DNA of 64,000 nt from Amorphochlora amoebiformis (GCA_054601695.1 BAAHQB010000037.1:1-64000); one strand, 5' to 3'; positions 1 through 55,762 are shown, numbered from the stretch's first letter. Made by a program: numbers and translations. Notes: generated by a model not told the origin, from the letters alone.

Positions 1-138
1 GGGTTAAGGTTGTGTTCTTGGTCTCATTCGTTTTATTTTCCAATAAAATCTTTACAAATAATATCTAATTCCTTTGTATGAATTGTTTATTCTTTCTTTA
101 TGCGGTTTGAGACTAAATGAACATGTTGTATGTTTCAG

Positions 139-12491
<12,353 letters not shown>

Positions 12492-12835
12492 ATGTAGATG
12501 CGCTACCTCCGTAGTCCGTCAGCTAGTGAGTATGTTACTTATCCGAGCCATATATATTCTAGATGTTACTTGACTCTGGATGCTATGATCCGGACTTAGA
12601 CTTCTAGAACCTGTGTAAAATTCAACTTAACTAATGATAGTCCAGTAAATTTAGTATATCTAGCTAGAATATTCGTCTAGACGTATCGATGCACTAACTC
12701 TAGTCTAGTAACTAGACTAATTCAAGGCTTATAACTTTTAGTTATCATGGTCATTACAAATGTGCAGACACCGGTAACCGTAGTAACAAATTTAATCCGA
12801 AGTTACATGTATGATCTAGATCATCGGATGATCGG

Positions 12836-12906
<71 letters not shown>

Positions 12907-13120
12907 ATAATATATATACATATATAAATATATATATATATATATATACATGTATGCATATATAAATTTGTATACATATATCATGTATTTATACATATAC
13001 ACTGGAATACATATGATAATATGATATGTACGTGTATGAAACAAAAAATTATGTAATTATGTAGAACTAGAGATGATTGCATAAATTAACCCTGGGCTAA
13101 CCCCCTCAGCGATAGCGACT
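12492..13120. other. Intergenic spacer: CTAG-rich stretch plus TA microsatellite
   Basis: From about 12540 to 12760 the DNA is rich in CTAG and TAG steps (ctagat, ctagct, ctagac) with no open frame of coding quality. A (TA)n tract covers about 12838-12955, followed by mixed AT-rich sequence. No coding exon was supported here. The 5' untranslated region and promoter of the small gene at 13121 should lie at the right end. Confidence 0.6.
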
Positions 13121-13551
13121 ATGTCCCCGTATAGGCTCAGCGCACAGCCTCCGACTAGTATCGCACCTATAATGTATTGACACAAGGGAATGTAGCTACA
13201 ACCTCTATAACCAGTGCCATGTTCTGCAAGAATGCCGATATAGCCACCCTGAGGAAGCGGATCTCTTTAGCGGCAAATTTCCTGGGAGGTGTTATCGAAA
13301 GCGTATGTGAAATACATCAAGAAAACTTTTAATGACTTACGCGAGGACACATTCATCAGCCAAAATCAGTTCTCGGCTCACTCGATCGGGCCGAATCTCT
13401 TTGTCAACCTCCAGAGACCTGTGAGGTGGAGAGAAATCAAACGACCACACACGGCTGGATCTAGCCCTACCTATATACAACGCTCGCCTCTTTCGCTGAA
13501 GGGAAAGTGACAATTAAAGTCCTGAATTATTTATATGGTCAGACAGCCTGA
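13121..13551 (+). CDS. Small unrecognised protein, 82 residues, four exons
   Basis: Exons 13121-13128, 13196-13288, 13360-13420 and 13465-13551 join in phase (249 nt), from ATG (MSPYNLYNQCHV...) to a TGA after NYLYGQTA. The introns are 67, 71 and 44 nt, have GT-AG ends and no TA repeat, and match the short intron class of this genome. The last intron is unusually short, which weakens the model. The first coding exon has only eight bases. I do not recognise the protein. It has two cysteines (C10, C16) and a GPNLF stretch near residue 45. A CH pair plus GPNL recalls c-type cytochromes, but no Met-ligand region follows and the spacing is wrong, so I do not assign it. It lies between the end of the OPR gene and the start of the ARF-like gene, all on the same strand. 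Confidence 0.45.
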
Positions 13552-13732
13552 AGAGATAATGGGGGCAGTGACAGACTGCTCAAAAGGTCGAGGGGGTTCC
13601 TCGAGCTCCATGGGAGATCTTGGATTCACCGAGAACCCCGGTAGTCCGAAAATAATCCCGGGAATCCCCGCGAATCCCAAAGGGCATCCCAGGAGATCTC
13701 CGAAAGAGATCACAGGCGATCGCGAGTTAGCA

Positions 13733-18932
<5,200 letters not shown>

Positions 18933-19677
18933 CTAGGGTTAACACTTGTTAATTAGGCAGAGATAAATTTACTTATCATCGTTTATAACATTTATATCGA
19001 AAGTTTACGTAAGCTTGCCTTCCGCACTATCCAGACTACAGAACAATGGTTTGGTTTAGAAATCAGGAACACACTAGTATACGAAGTGATATCTAGACTA
19101 TTCTAACTATTATTAACCGTGAGTCTGACTAAAGCTGTATATTCTTGCACTATATACTAGATATATAGACTGATAGACACCCATGAGCATGTGCTAGATC
19201 TAGTAGATGTGTACACACACTTCAAGACGTACAGGATACATTGCATCTAGTGCATGTACTAGATGTATCCTAGGTATCTGGAATAAAAACTAGAAAAGGC
19301 ACGTACTAGACGTATCCCGCCAAGTACTACTAATCTAGAGTATTATATAGTAGTACTCGAGTTGGAATTGTTGTTGGATCTAGTGCATATATATACTAGA
19401 TATAATCTTCATTGTGTGTACCTAGAGTACGACGTCATGGCTAGATATACGTGCTCCATTTTAAATTGTATAACAACTATATGTCGTCAACTATCTAGAC
19501 TATCGCCTAAGTCTAGTATCAGGCTAACTAAAATCTAGAAAATGCTTGCCGTTATATACATTGAATGAGCTTTACAGAGCACGTACGCATCAAACACTAG
19601 AAAGTAGAGGAAGTACATAATAATAAAGTTAGGTACTTACGTACCATGAGGGTATCGCTATATATTGATATTATGTA

Positions 19678-19722
<45 letters not shown>

Positions 19723-20240
19723 AATATATATATATATATATGATATAATTATATTTATTCATTTATATAGTACGTATACGTACGTATACCTACGTATACC
19801 GATCGATGGTACGTACGTACGACCATGTGGACCATGATGTGGTACGTCTTTAGTACGTATACGTACATGGATCATACGTATACGTTTACATCGATCGGTA
19901 TACGTCACAGACTCACAGTATCCTAGGTATCTAGAGTATATCGTACTACGTATATACCTATATCTAGATATGTATACGTAAAATATCGTACGTATTTCTA
20001 CGTATTAACGTATTATCGTCCGTATATTTCACATTCTCTAGACACTGTCTACAATAACTATGCAGGTACGTGGGTATAAGTGTGCACATGTACTAGATAT
20101 AGTAGATGTACTAACGCACATACACACACACACTTACATAGCATATACTAGATATAATTAAAATACGTACTTTCAGAGTCTAGCATATACTAGATATCTA
20201 GGATATATCTAGATATATTATCAATATGTATCTAGTATAT

Positions 20241-20301
<61 letters not shown>

Positions 20302-20614
20302 CGTAGGTAGGTACAGACGTAAAGTAAAGCTTAATTTTCAGAGGTACTACTAGTACTAGACTAGACTAGATCTAGTAGATACGGAATCGAACGAAAACAA
20401 CGTTGAGCTAATTTTTTGGGCTCGACTCGGATTTACGATATTCACTCGGTTAACGTCTCATAGTACGACCGGTTGTACCGACAACCCGGACACGACACGT
20501 CGTTGTACATCTAGTACATCTACGGAATTGCTAGCTCGGATCCTGCGGTCATAAACATGTAAGCGCAGGCTAGTAGGGCCTGCAGCGTGCCGATCGATGC
20601 TTGGTAAAGTTTAA
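18933..20614. other. Convergent intergenic spacer, very rich in CTAG and TACGTA palindromes
   Basis: This spacer separates the 3' ends of the ARF-like GTPase gene and the ARF-GEF gene. It has no coding-quality frame. It is crowded with short palindromes: CTAG, TCTAGA, ACTAGT and ATCTAGAT through 19060-19560, and alternating GTAC/TACGTA between about 19765 and 20000. A small inverted repeat near 19230-19275 pairs a GGATACAT arm with an ATGTATCC arm. A (TA)n tract lies at about 19681-19742 and (CA)n followed by (TA)n at about 20241-20297. Confidence 0.65.
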
Positions 20615-38999
<18,385 letters not shown>

Positions 39000-39242
39000 G
39001 GCCCTTTCGCCTCCCCAAACCTGACACCAATAGTGTCACTTGTGTATATACAGCTGTTTGGCCTATCGACTCCTTTTCCGGGGTGGTTAGGCGCCAATTT
39101 GGATAGGTTTCGCAGTATTTTGGGGCCTCAGGCCGCCAGCGACGGTTTGAGGCAAGCAGGATTAAGCCGAAATTGTAATATTTTCAAAAGCTTGGGTTCC
39201 GTGGGTTCCCTGTTGGAAGACAGTGTCACGCAGTGTGACGAA

Positions 39243-39719
39243 ATGAAGCCCGACCTCTCGCTGCCTTCTCTCCTCGCTCTTGCGCCCCTTCTCTTTGTAG
39301 CAGGCTGTCCAGCTCGAAGAAGTACAACACGATCATCTAATGTCGGAGTCAGATCATTTGGTATGTTCTTTTTAGAGAGAATTTTCGGGGGACCAGCCAG
39401 GTTCAAGTCGGAAGGAGATTCAGGTTCAGCTTTGTTGATGATTTTGGGAGGATTCTTCGAGGAATATACCTCGGAGTTGGTCCGAGAATGGGAGGACGAC
39501 GAATTGCGGAGTGAAAATATGGTTGAAAGTACGGTTTGAACTTCAACTTGGTAATTATTAGGAAGCGTCCGAAGGGTCTTGAGGATCGTTCCACACGGGA
39601 CGGAGGCAGGTAGGGTCTTTCTTTTTTTTCCTGAAATGTACGGAGGTTAAAATCTTTTATAAAAAGGATTGCACGGACCAACACCATGTATGCGAAATCT
39701 AGAACATATATTATACACA

Positions 39720-39757
<38 letters not shown>

Positions 39758-39798
39758 CATGTAAATTGTATGTTTATATATATATATATATATATTTC

Positions 39799-39865
<67 letters not shown>

Positions 39866-39932
39866 TACACATATATATATAAATACATATTATATATTAT
39901 TGCATAAAATATTTTATATGTGTATACACATG

Positions 39933-39989
<57 letters not shown>

Positions 39990-40399
39990 ATTGTATGTGT
40001 GCCTCATTTGCAACATGTAAGTGCACATGTGTGCATATCTCAGGCGATGGGGGAGCGGCACTGCCTGCCGGTGGGAGTTCGACTAAGACCAAAAGAAGAC
40101 TCGAAGAGTAAACGCCTAACCTTAACCACAACCTAGCCTAACCCCGGTGTCTACGATAGCCCACCATTAGTATCAGGGTTAGGATCAGCAACAAAAATAA
40201 GGGCTTCGGTGTTGGATTAGGGTTAAGCATTAAGCTTCATGTCAGGGGTTAAGGTAAGTCCGTGATAGATTCAGAGGTCATCCCTGGAGAAAGGATAGAG
40301 GAGGAGGAGCATTCATGCCGCATCCCCCCTATTTCTAATTATAACCCGCTGATGCAGAGGAAAGGGTATGCCGGAGTCGGCAATAGAGCCATGGGATAA
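39243..40399 (+). CDS. Small protein with N-terminal signal peptide, 145 residues
   Basis: Exons 39243-39528, 40044-40070 and 40275-40399 join in phase (438 nt). The protein starts [18 protein letters not shown] and continues [14 protein letters not shown], which looks like a signal peptide followed by an Arg/Ser-rich stretch. A bipartite plastid-targeting leader has that general look, but this is only a suggestion. The middle has an acidic segment ([15 protein letters not shown]) and the C-terminal part has ERIEEEEHS and ends NRAMG. I do not recognise a family. It starts 243 bp from the ATG of the ARF-GEF on the other strand, so the two may share a promoter. The large second intron region near 39710-39990 is TA-rich; intron 40071-40274 carries degenerate CCTAAC repeats. 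Opposite-strand frames of similar length exist over exon 1, so strand choice rests on the in-phase downstream exons and the signal peptide. Confidence 0.5.
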
Positions 40400-40531
40400 G
40401 AAAAGTCGTCTTATCTCCTGGAGGTCGATGTGTGTATGTTTGCATTCTTTTTCATCTAAAATGTGTGTATTATATGTATGCATTGTATAGTAACATACGT
40501 ATATACATGTTTACATATACATATATATGTC

Positions 40532-40595
<64 letters not shown>

Positions 40596-41343
40596 AATAT
40601 ATATTATGTTATATATATTATATATAAATATATGTATTATACATATATATATACATATATATATATATAAATATTTATATACGCATATATATTTATATAT
40701 ATATATAGATATATAGATATATTCATATATACAATGAAACATACATATATGCAATATATATATATATATATATATATAAATATATATATATATAAAATTG
40801 TACATCAGTACTATATATTTATGTTTATTTATTTGTGTATGTGTGTGCATCTGTATGTATATAGTATGTAAGTATATTTACACTACAGATGTATTCGTAT
40901 ATAATTACACACACATATATATATATATATATATGTATATATGTTATATTATATTATATATACATAAATAAAATATATAATATTATATATATATATATAT
41001 ATATTGTATACATTGTTAGCGGTGTGGTATAACTGGTAGTCCACAGTATAACTGGTAGTCCACAGTTGGTTGAGACCCTTTCTAGAAGAGCAGTAGAATT
41101 ATTCGAGTTGCATTGCACTTGGATTATGATTATCATTAACTTAGGGTGCCATGTGCGGTAGTCGATTTCTTCCTATTCTCCTTTCTTCCTTTCTTCCTTC
41201 GGAATTCATGGGTAGGGAAGATTACCGGCCTGTAAGTCGCATTCTATCTGACCGTATCGGATTACCGTCAATCTCCTTGCAAGTTTAGTAGCTACAGGTT
41301 TCTATGTAGACTCTCAAATCGCTTTGCTTTAACACTAAATATC

Positions 41344-41403
<60 letters not shown>

Positions 41404-41575
41404 TATATACATACATTGTTTGCGTACATGATAGTATAAGGTGTATATAATATGTATTATATATAATATATATATATATACATAAATATATATATATGCG
41501 TATATTTACTTTGATGTATTTTCATATAACACACATTTATAATGAATATATGTACATGATCTCAGGTTTCAACAG
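40400..41575. other. Intergenic spacer with TA tracts and one TG...CA element
   Basis: The stretch from 40400 to 41010 is mixed AT-rich sequence and (TA)n with no supported exon. The unique-looking island 41014-41334 is listed separately as a repeat family member. From 41340 to 41520 there is (TA)n again. Upstream regulatory DNA of the gene starting at 41576 should be near the right end. Confidence 0.55.
41014..41334 (+). repeat. TG...CA-bounded element, copy 2 (about 321 bp)
   Basis: Starts TGTTAGCGG and ends CTTTAACA, again inserted in TA-rich DNA. It aligns in order with copy 1 through several blocks (GTCGCATTCTATCTGACC, TTCTTCC, GTAGCTACAGGTTTC). It contains a perfect 19-bp direct repeat, TATAACTGGTAGTCCACAG, at 41028-41046 and 41047-41065. 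No open frame of coding quality is present. Confidence 0.6.
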
Positions 41576-49078
<7,503 letters not shown>

Positions 49079-49279
49079 CCAATCACGTTTTATGAACAAC
49101 TAGTAGAGTCTGACAGCCATGACGCAAATATTTCAATCTCTAGCACCGCACAAAAGTAAAACATATTTTGCATATATTATATACATATATTGTGTGTATA
49201 TTATGTATACATATATATATATATATACATAATATATATATACACGCATGTGTGTGTGTATGTGTATATGTATATATAC

Positions 49280-49330
<51 letters not shown>

Positions 49331-49577
49331 GTATATATAGATAGATAGACATTTTAGATATATATATATATATATGTATATTTACAATATACTAGATACA
49401 TATATATATAGAATTTATATGTCTAGTACACACCTATATATTTATATTAATATACTGATGATATATATACAACATTCTGTGATATACATCACCTTTGCAA
49501 TTATATACTTATCTAGACTTATATATATATATTGTCATATATATATATATATATATAAATACATATACTATCATATT

Positions 49578-49622
<45 letters not shown>

Positions 49623-50084
49623 TATATATTAAAACATAGTATGCACAGATGTAGTAGTAGCAATATCTAGATATATTACCATGTGGATTATACTACTAGT
49701 ACTACTAGTACTAGTATAGCGGACGTCAACTCAAGATCATTGTCATTCATTGATCTAGTTGATACACGATATCTACTAGTGTTTCTAGATATATGCTTAA
49801 CGATATATCTACTATATCTACTATATCTAGTATATTAAAACTATAAAAGTTCTAGAAACTGACCGTGAATTAATATTCAGTATTATAGAATATAGGGCCT
49901 TCATTTTTTTTTTTAACTTCAGTGCTCGAGATCTAGATATTATCTAGATTATACTGGTAATTGACTAGATTGAAGTTACTAGTATCTACAGATATCATGA
50001 TTATTTTTTTTTAATTTATCTAGTATTTACTCTCTGAGTCTAGAGTATAGCGACACGTACTAGATCTATATACTATATATATAG

Positions 50085-50173
<89 letters not shown>

Positions 50174-50426
50174 ATATATATATACATATATGTATGTATG
50201 TATATATATATATATATCTGTCATTATATTGCTATTAGACTTTAGAAATGTAATCTCGATGTGTCAATTTAGTCAGTGTCATGCTCACGATTAGGCAGAG
50301 AGTAAGATACCCTTGCTTTCTTCTCTCTTTGCCCGAAACTCACAATCCCGAAGCTCCAACCTCTTGACGAGACAACACAAGCTTCCCTAGCTACTCACGG
50401 CCACTCGATACTGTGGCAGAAATCCC
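49079..50426. other. Convergent intergenic spacer, TA tracts and CTAG-rich segment
   Basis: Between the 3' ends of the 276-residue gene and the TPX2-like gene. TA and TG microsatellite dominates to about 49640. From about 49660 to 50080 the DNA is full of ACTAGT, CTAGAT and TATCTAG steps. A TA tract follows at about 50085-50215. No coding-quality frame is present. The last 200 bp are of normal composition and probably contain the 3' untranslated region of the TPX2-like gene. Confidence 0.6.
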
Positions 50427-51760
50427 CTATCGAAACGAACGACACATTGTGGATGTCCCCCGTCTGCGCTTCCGCCTTGCATCTTCCACAGCAGTCTTAC
50501 GAACCTTCTGGTTATGCTTCGTTAGCAGGGATATCACGTCGTCTTCTATCTTTCCGTTCTCAACCGCCCCCGAGCTCGAGCGCCTCCCTCTTTTGCTCAC
50601 CGTGGATTTGGATTTTCTCGACGACGCGACTGCTTTCCTGCTGCAACTGGTAGACTTCTTTGCCTTGACGGGGTTCGAAAGAGTGTTTGCTAATCCTCGC
50701 CGGGGACGCGAGAGGTGTTTGCTTGAAAGGTTGGACTTGGCCTCCAGAGCCTTGACTCTCCTCTCCTGCCAAGCTTCGAGGGCCTTTCGGCGGCTTTGGA
50801 CAACCTCATTGACTGAATCCTTAGCAGTATCATCTCTCTTGGGATCCTCGTACACCGTAAACTGAGTCTTATACCTTTTCTTGCGGGGGGGCTGAGCGGG
50901 CTGGGTCTTTTTCTTGAGGCGTAGCTCAGAGGGCTGGGTCCTTGGAGCAGGGGCATGGGTCTGTTGCTTCTTGCGCACGGCAGCGTTGTGCGATGACATT
51001 AGTGCGGAAAGACCAGGATCGACGAGAGTCTTGCTGAGCTGTCGCTTCCCACTTCGGGACTTGGGGGGAATAATTTTGCGGTTGTGGTTGGAGATGATGC
51101 GCTCAATATCATGTGCGAGGCTTCTGCCCAAACTTCCCCCCTTCGCTTTTCGTGGCCGTTTAGAGGATAGACGAGAGGCGACGGGGGATGAATGGGACAG
51201 GTAGGGCGATGGGCTGTGGCTATGGGCTACCGAGTCGAATTTATCGCTCTTCGCAGTTCCGAAACTGGTGTCTTCCACAATGCTGGGTACAATTCGATAT
51301 TACAACCCGATTTTCAATAAAAAGGCCTCTAATAAGCATACCTGGAGTTGTGCAGTGATCCAGTGGAGCATATTGAGGTGTTCAGTGCTCCTGGAGGACG
51401 AGCTCCTCTCGATCTGGATATGAAACACGAACAGGTTTACACTTGCACCAATGATTTTCAACGCTTACCTGAGCAATTTCACTGCCGTTTTACTCTCCCT
51501 TTCGCCTTTCCTCCTTTCTACATCGCTGTCGGTGTAGAGAGGGGAATCTCTGGGCTTCTTATTTGGGTTTGCGTGGCCGGGATGGGACCTAAGCCAGCAT
51601 GAATGTATCTGAGCTATCCAACACCTTCCACGACTTTAAAAACTTACCTGAGGAAAAATTCCTCAGCTTCGAGTATCTCTTCGATTGTTTCGGTCCTCGA
51701 AAAGTCATAATATTGCGGAGCGTCGAATTCAAAGGCCGCTTCGAGGCCGTCCGCGTCCAT
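50427..51760 (-). CDS. TPX2-like microtubule-associated protein, 373 residues
   Basis: Four exons join in phase: 51648-51760, 51469-51549, 51342-51413, 50427-51282 (1122 nt); the introns are only 55-98 nt and free of TA repeat. The N-terminus, FEFDAPQYYDFSRTET followed by EEILEAEEFF, matches the YEFDAPxFYDF..E..EAExWF start of plant and protist TPX2, the part that in TPX2 binds Aurora kinase (established for that family). The rest is very basic and Ser-rich, with SKRPRKAKGG and KKRYKTQFTVYED. A motif of the form ixxLLxxHNxKVxxK occurs three times, near residues 148, 183 and 341 (IISNHNRKI, LMSSHNAAV, LLTKHNQKV). No full TPX2 C-terminal domain is seen. Spindle assembly is the expected role by family. 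The single large exon gives a 283-residue open frame of its own, but its apparent Met is internal. The ATG at 51760 is the first in frame. Confidence 0.75.
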
Positions 51761-52452
51761 GGGTCGCCAAGCCGTTGGGACTTGGGAGCCCGAAGCGATA
51801 AATTGAGAATAATTTCTCAGCACCTAAAATCTTTAGAGATATCCTCATATCTATGTTCAAATATGATGACTTACATCACGATGCGTGACATGTTCATCAA
51901 CGGCGATGGTTGCCCATTGGCATTTTGGGCCAATGCCCATTGCCCATTGCCCACACTCCCCAGGCAGCCTGTGCCAGACTGGGTGCCCAAGAAAATAGTA
52001 CCCTGATTTGATTCCCCACTTTGGTTCCATAGCTATCACCCCTGTTAGAAATCAATTGCCATCTCTCAATCCCCCACCTTCAGATTGTCACCCGTGTTTA
52101 CAGGCCGTGTACCTACAGCTTGTGATTTACCCAGTATCGATCGTAGTCTAGTTAGAGTCCTGGCTTGATGAGATATCATATGCATGATTGAAATTGTGAT
52201 ATTGATCCGATGGTAGTGTCAATGTACCGGCATACATGTAACATGTATCATATTTGCACGGGTGGTCGAGCTATACATGTACATATCTGTACATATACAT
52301 ACATATGTAAATAATGAATATATATATATATATATATATATGTAATTAATATATATATATATATATATATATAATAAATATATATATATATATATATATA
52401 TGTATAATATTATATATATAATATTATATAATATGTACATGTATATAAATAC

Positions 52453-52486
<34 letters not shown>

Positions 52487-52495
52487 TATATATAT

Positions 52496-52528
<33 letters not shown>

Positions 52529-53134
52529 ATAGTATAAATACGAATATATTAGATAGAGTCTAGCCGCTATTATAATGTCAATCGGATCATAGACGACGGC
52601 TCAGTGACTACGGTGTACTCGAGCTGTCTCTAGTGTCTAGCTGGTCGCGACTCTGCGACTATACCATGTCCTAACTTATACATTGTATTTCCACTATTCA
52701 ATCATCTAGAAAGTACAAATGAATTAACGTAACGTACGACCACCGTACGGCAAGTTCCATCGCCGTATATCGTAGTATACTAGTACTATATCAAGGTATG
52801 GCATGAGTAGTAGTAAATTCTAGAAATTACTAGTAATAACAAGATAATAATATTTCTAGTATAGAGCTAGTAGTACTCGTACGGTACTAGTGCTAGTCTA
52901 CTATTTCTGAGGTAACGGTTGGAATTCTAATTTAAATTTAAGCCAACCCCAACCATATATTTATTCTACCAATACATTTTATATACTATCCGATTCAACG
53001 GTATCGATATAGACAAATATGTATCATAATATATAGATAAATCAACGAGTCACTAAATTAACAGATCATTGTTAAAGCCTAGATGATTTCAACTTGTGTC
53101 GCTATCTCATTAATAAACCTATCTAGGACAAAAT
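51761..53134. other. Spacer between TPX2-like and coiled-coil genes
   Basis: From 51761 to about 52260 the DNA is of normal composition. It includes a small GCCCATT repeat cluster at 51911-51953 in the presumed upstream region of the TPX2-like gene. TA tracts lie at about 52318-52530. From 52550 to 52930 the sequence is CTAG/GTAC-rich like other spacers. No frame of coding quality was found. Confidence 0.6.
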
Positions 53135-53395
53135 CTACAGGGCGTTTCTTCCAAACCTAGCGTAGAAATCCGCTTGCTTTTCGGAGTCTGCCTCGTCCTT
53201 CAAAGCAATAATCTCTTTCTTCTGTCGTCTGTATTGATCCAACTAAAGGGAATATATTCGTTCAATATTTATTTTATACAATGTTATGCGCTAGGATTTC
53301 ATACATATATCGGTACATATATTTATAATATTATCTCATTTATATGAACACATGTAAGTATGTCTATGAGTTTGGTATACGTGTACACATATATG

Positions 53396-53460
<65 letters not shown>

Positions 53461-54107
53461 GTATGTATATATATACATATGCATATATGTGTGTGTGTGT
53501 GTGTGTACGAACATTGAATTCTTAAGAACACGTGTCCATTAGTATCACCTTCTGGTTTTGTCTGGCTAGGCTTAGCAAATATTGCTTTCTGGCGTTGACG
53601 CGTTGCTGATGAAGCTCATTTTGGTATCTGTGATACTGTGCCACGTCGTTATTCATCTTCGCTTCTATCGGTATACATATATGTTGGTTAGCAGTAAGCA
53701 CGTAATGTGTTATTAATCCACCTCTTTGGCGCTCGAGCTGCTGCTTCGTCCTTCTCTCCATCATTTGCCGATACATATCGGCTTTTTGTAATTCCCTAGA
53801 AGAAAACAAGGCTGATCATCACGCTACATAGATTTTTTTCGTCGAGCGTTCGAGTACTTTAGCTCGTTCTTCTCGGTTTTGGTGCCGAACAACTGCTTGG
53901 CTTGCATATCACGTCGTTGATCTTGTCGTCTTCTAATTGCGTTCAGGCGTCTTTGTTCCGCCTCCTGCGATAATCTCAAATAAGGAGTCACTATCGACGA
54001 CAAACTTGACTGTAACTTACATATTCTGTTTGAAGGTTCCCGATGTTAGACTTGGACGGCTTCTTCACCCTTCGGTTGAGGATGCTTTGCTTATTGCACA
54101 AAGACAT
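53135..54107 (-). CDS. Small charged coiled-coil protein, 163 residues
   Basis: Five exons join in phase: 54021-54107, 53858-53964, 53722-53795, 53549-53664, 53135-53242 (492 nt). The start [17 protein letters not shown] is followed by an almost continuous charged helix: [75 protein letters not shown], ending [11 protein letters not shown]. The Arg/Gln/Glu-rich helix with an aromatic FYxxFG tail is common in cilium- and microtubule-lumen proteins of protists, but I cannot assign a family. The last intron holds a TA tract; the others are short. It sits head to head with the gene at 54361, 253 bp away. Confidence 0.75.
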
Positions 54108-54360
54108 TTATGAATAGCCTGTCACACTCAGGTAAGAGAATTCTTGCGCAATGGATGAACGACGACACCAGGCCAGGAGATCAACAGGTCGCCTTTTGGT
54201 GGCCTTTAGTTGTGATTGGACGTTACAGCTTTTCGGCCCGGGGATTCTCTAATCCCGGGATTCAAGACACTGTGAGTCATCCCTCTATGGGCGTGAACTG
54301 TGGTGATCAATCGTGATGTGGCGCCGTGTATCTGAGACAATCCTGAGTTCAAATATTTGA
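54108..54360. promoter_or_regulatory. Divergent promoter region
   Basis: The 253 bp between two divergent ATG codons must hold the 5' regions of both genes. It has normal base composition, no TA repeat, and a short open frame (from 54110) that I take as chance. No TATA-like box or other motif stands out. Confidence 0.4.
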
Positions 54361-55236
54361 ATGCTTGCGGTTGTCACCGTGTTGGGGGCAATTTTAGCCC
54401 CCCATGGAGAAGCCGCAAAGGATATGCGCCCAATTTTCCTCCCAGAGGAAGGTACAGATCCACACGGAGGAATTCCTAAAGCGGAATTTCGCTTCCCGTC
54501 GTCTCATGGCCATAAAAGAAGGCGGAGAGGCAGCGTGCGCAATGGAAGGAAAGATCGCCGATATCCGCGGCATGTTATCGGGAACGTGCTGCATAAGACC
54601 TTGGAAAAACACCAGGTATATCAGAAGAGTTGGTAGTTTTGGGAGAGGTTTGCTCGGAAATATGCTCACCTGTGTGTCTCAGCTCGAGCCGTTCGCTACC
54701 ATGCCCCCAATAAGCCTCGACACCTCACAAGGTTGCAATTGTCCCATAGCTCTTCAAAATCGATTCTGCATTAATCTTTTGCTGTGCAGGACTGCTGAGC
54801 CTCTTTGAAGCCACGCACGGAAACCAAACCAATACCACCCACCATCGCTCGGCATCTCACACCCTTTCCCAAACCCCTCATCTCCACCCTCCCCCTCCAA
54901 ACTATATTTTTGTACTCTATCACACGCATAGTCATATCATGCAGGAGATCTGGAACCAGGTATGTCAGTCTCACCATATGTTGTCACTGGGGCATAATGT
55001 GGTATGCTTCAGGCGTCATTCGACGATATTGCTTCGGCACCCTCTAACTCGCACTTTATCTTTGGTTCGTATGGAGATCGCTACCTCAATCTCGAAGGCT
55101 CTGCTCCACGGAGGAGGTGTATGATACATTTCATATGTTCTTAAAAATGTACATATAATATACACGCGTGTATACACCACACACACACATATATGTCTAT
55201 ATATAAATGTACATATATTATGCACGTTTGTATACA

Positions 55237-55321
<85 letters not shown>

Positions 55322-55725
55322 TACACCATTTTGGGAAGAGAATTAGAGGAATAGATGTAGTGTTGAAAAGAATGAGAGGAGGCAAGGAAAATTTGAAGCA
55401 AAGAGAGAGAGAGAGAGAGAACGAAAAAGGAGAGTCTTCATGTTTACAATCATTCCAGCAGTCACCATCGCAAAACATTTGATGGCAAGGTTCAGGAGTT
55501 AGAGGAGCGCCTTGTCGGCCAGATCATGTCCAATCCTCACATCAATACTCAGGTAACTCCTCAAGATTGTCAACTTAGGGTCAGGTTGGAGTTGGGGTTA
55601 GGTTAAGGTTAGGATAGGATCAGATTATTCAGGATGTCTTAGTCCTAGGTTAGTGATTAAGGTTATTGCTCCACAGACTTGTTACGATTAGGTTAAGACT
55701 AGGGTTAGGGTTTAGAAAGGGTTTC

Positions 55726-55762
<37 letters not shown>

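Noticed and set aside
13535-13732. N-terminal extension of the ARF-like protein from ATG 13535
   Set aside because: It overlaps the end of the 82-residue gene, is Gly/Pro-rich, and the ATG at 13733 gives the Gly2 terminus typical of ARF proteins.
39128-39630. Minus-strand frame of about 167 codons as a first ARF-GEF exon
   Set aside because: The GEF already has an in-phase ATG at 38999, and the + strand product joins in phase to exons at 40044 and 40275. The choice is not certain.
50427-51278. A stand-alone 283-residue gene starting at the Met codon at 51278
   Set aside because: The frame is preceded by three in-phase exons that supply a TPX2-like N-terminus; the apparent start is an internal codon read in isolation.
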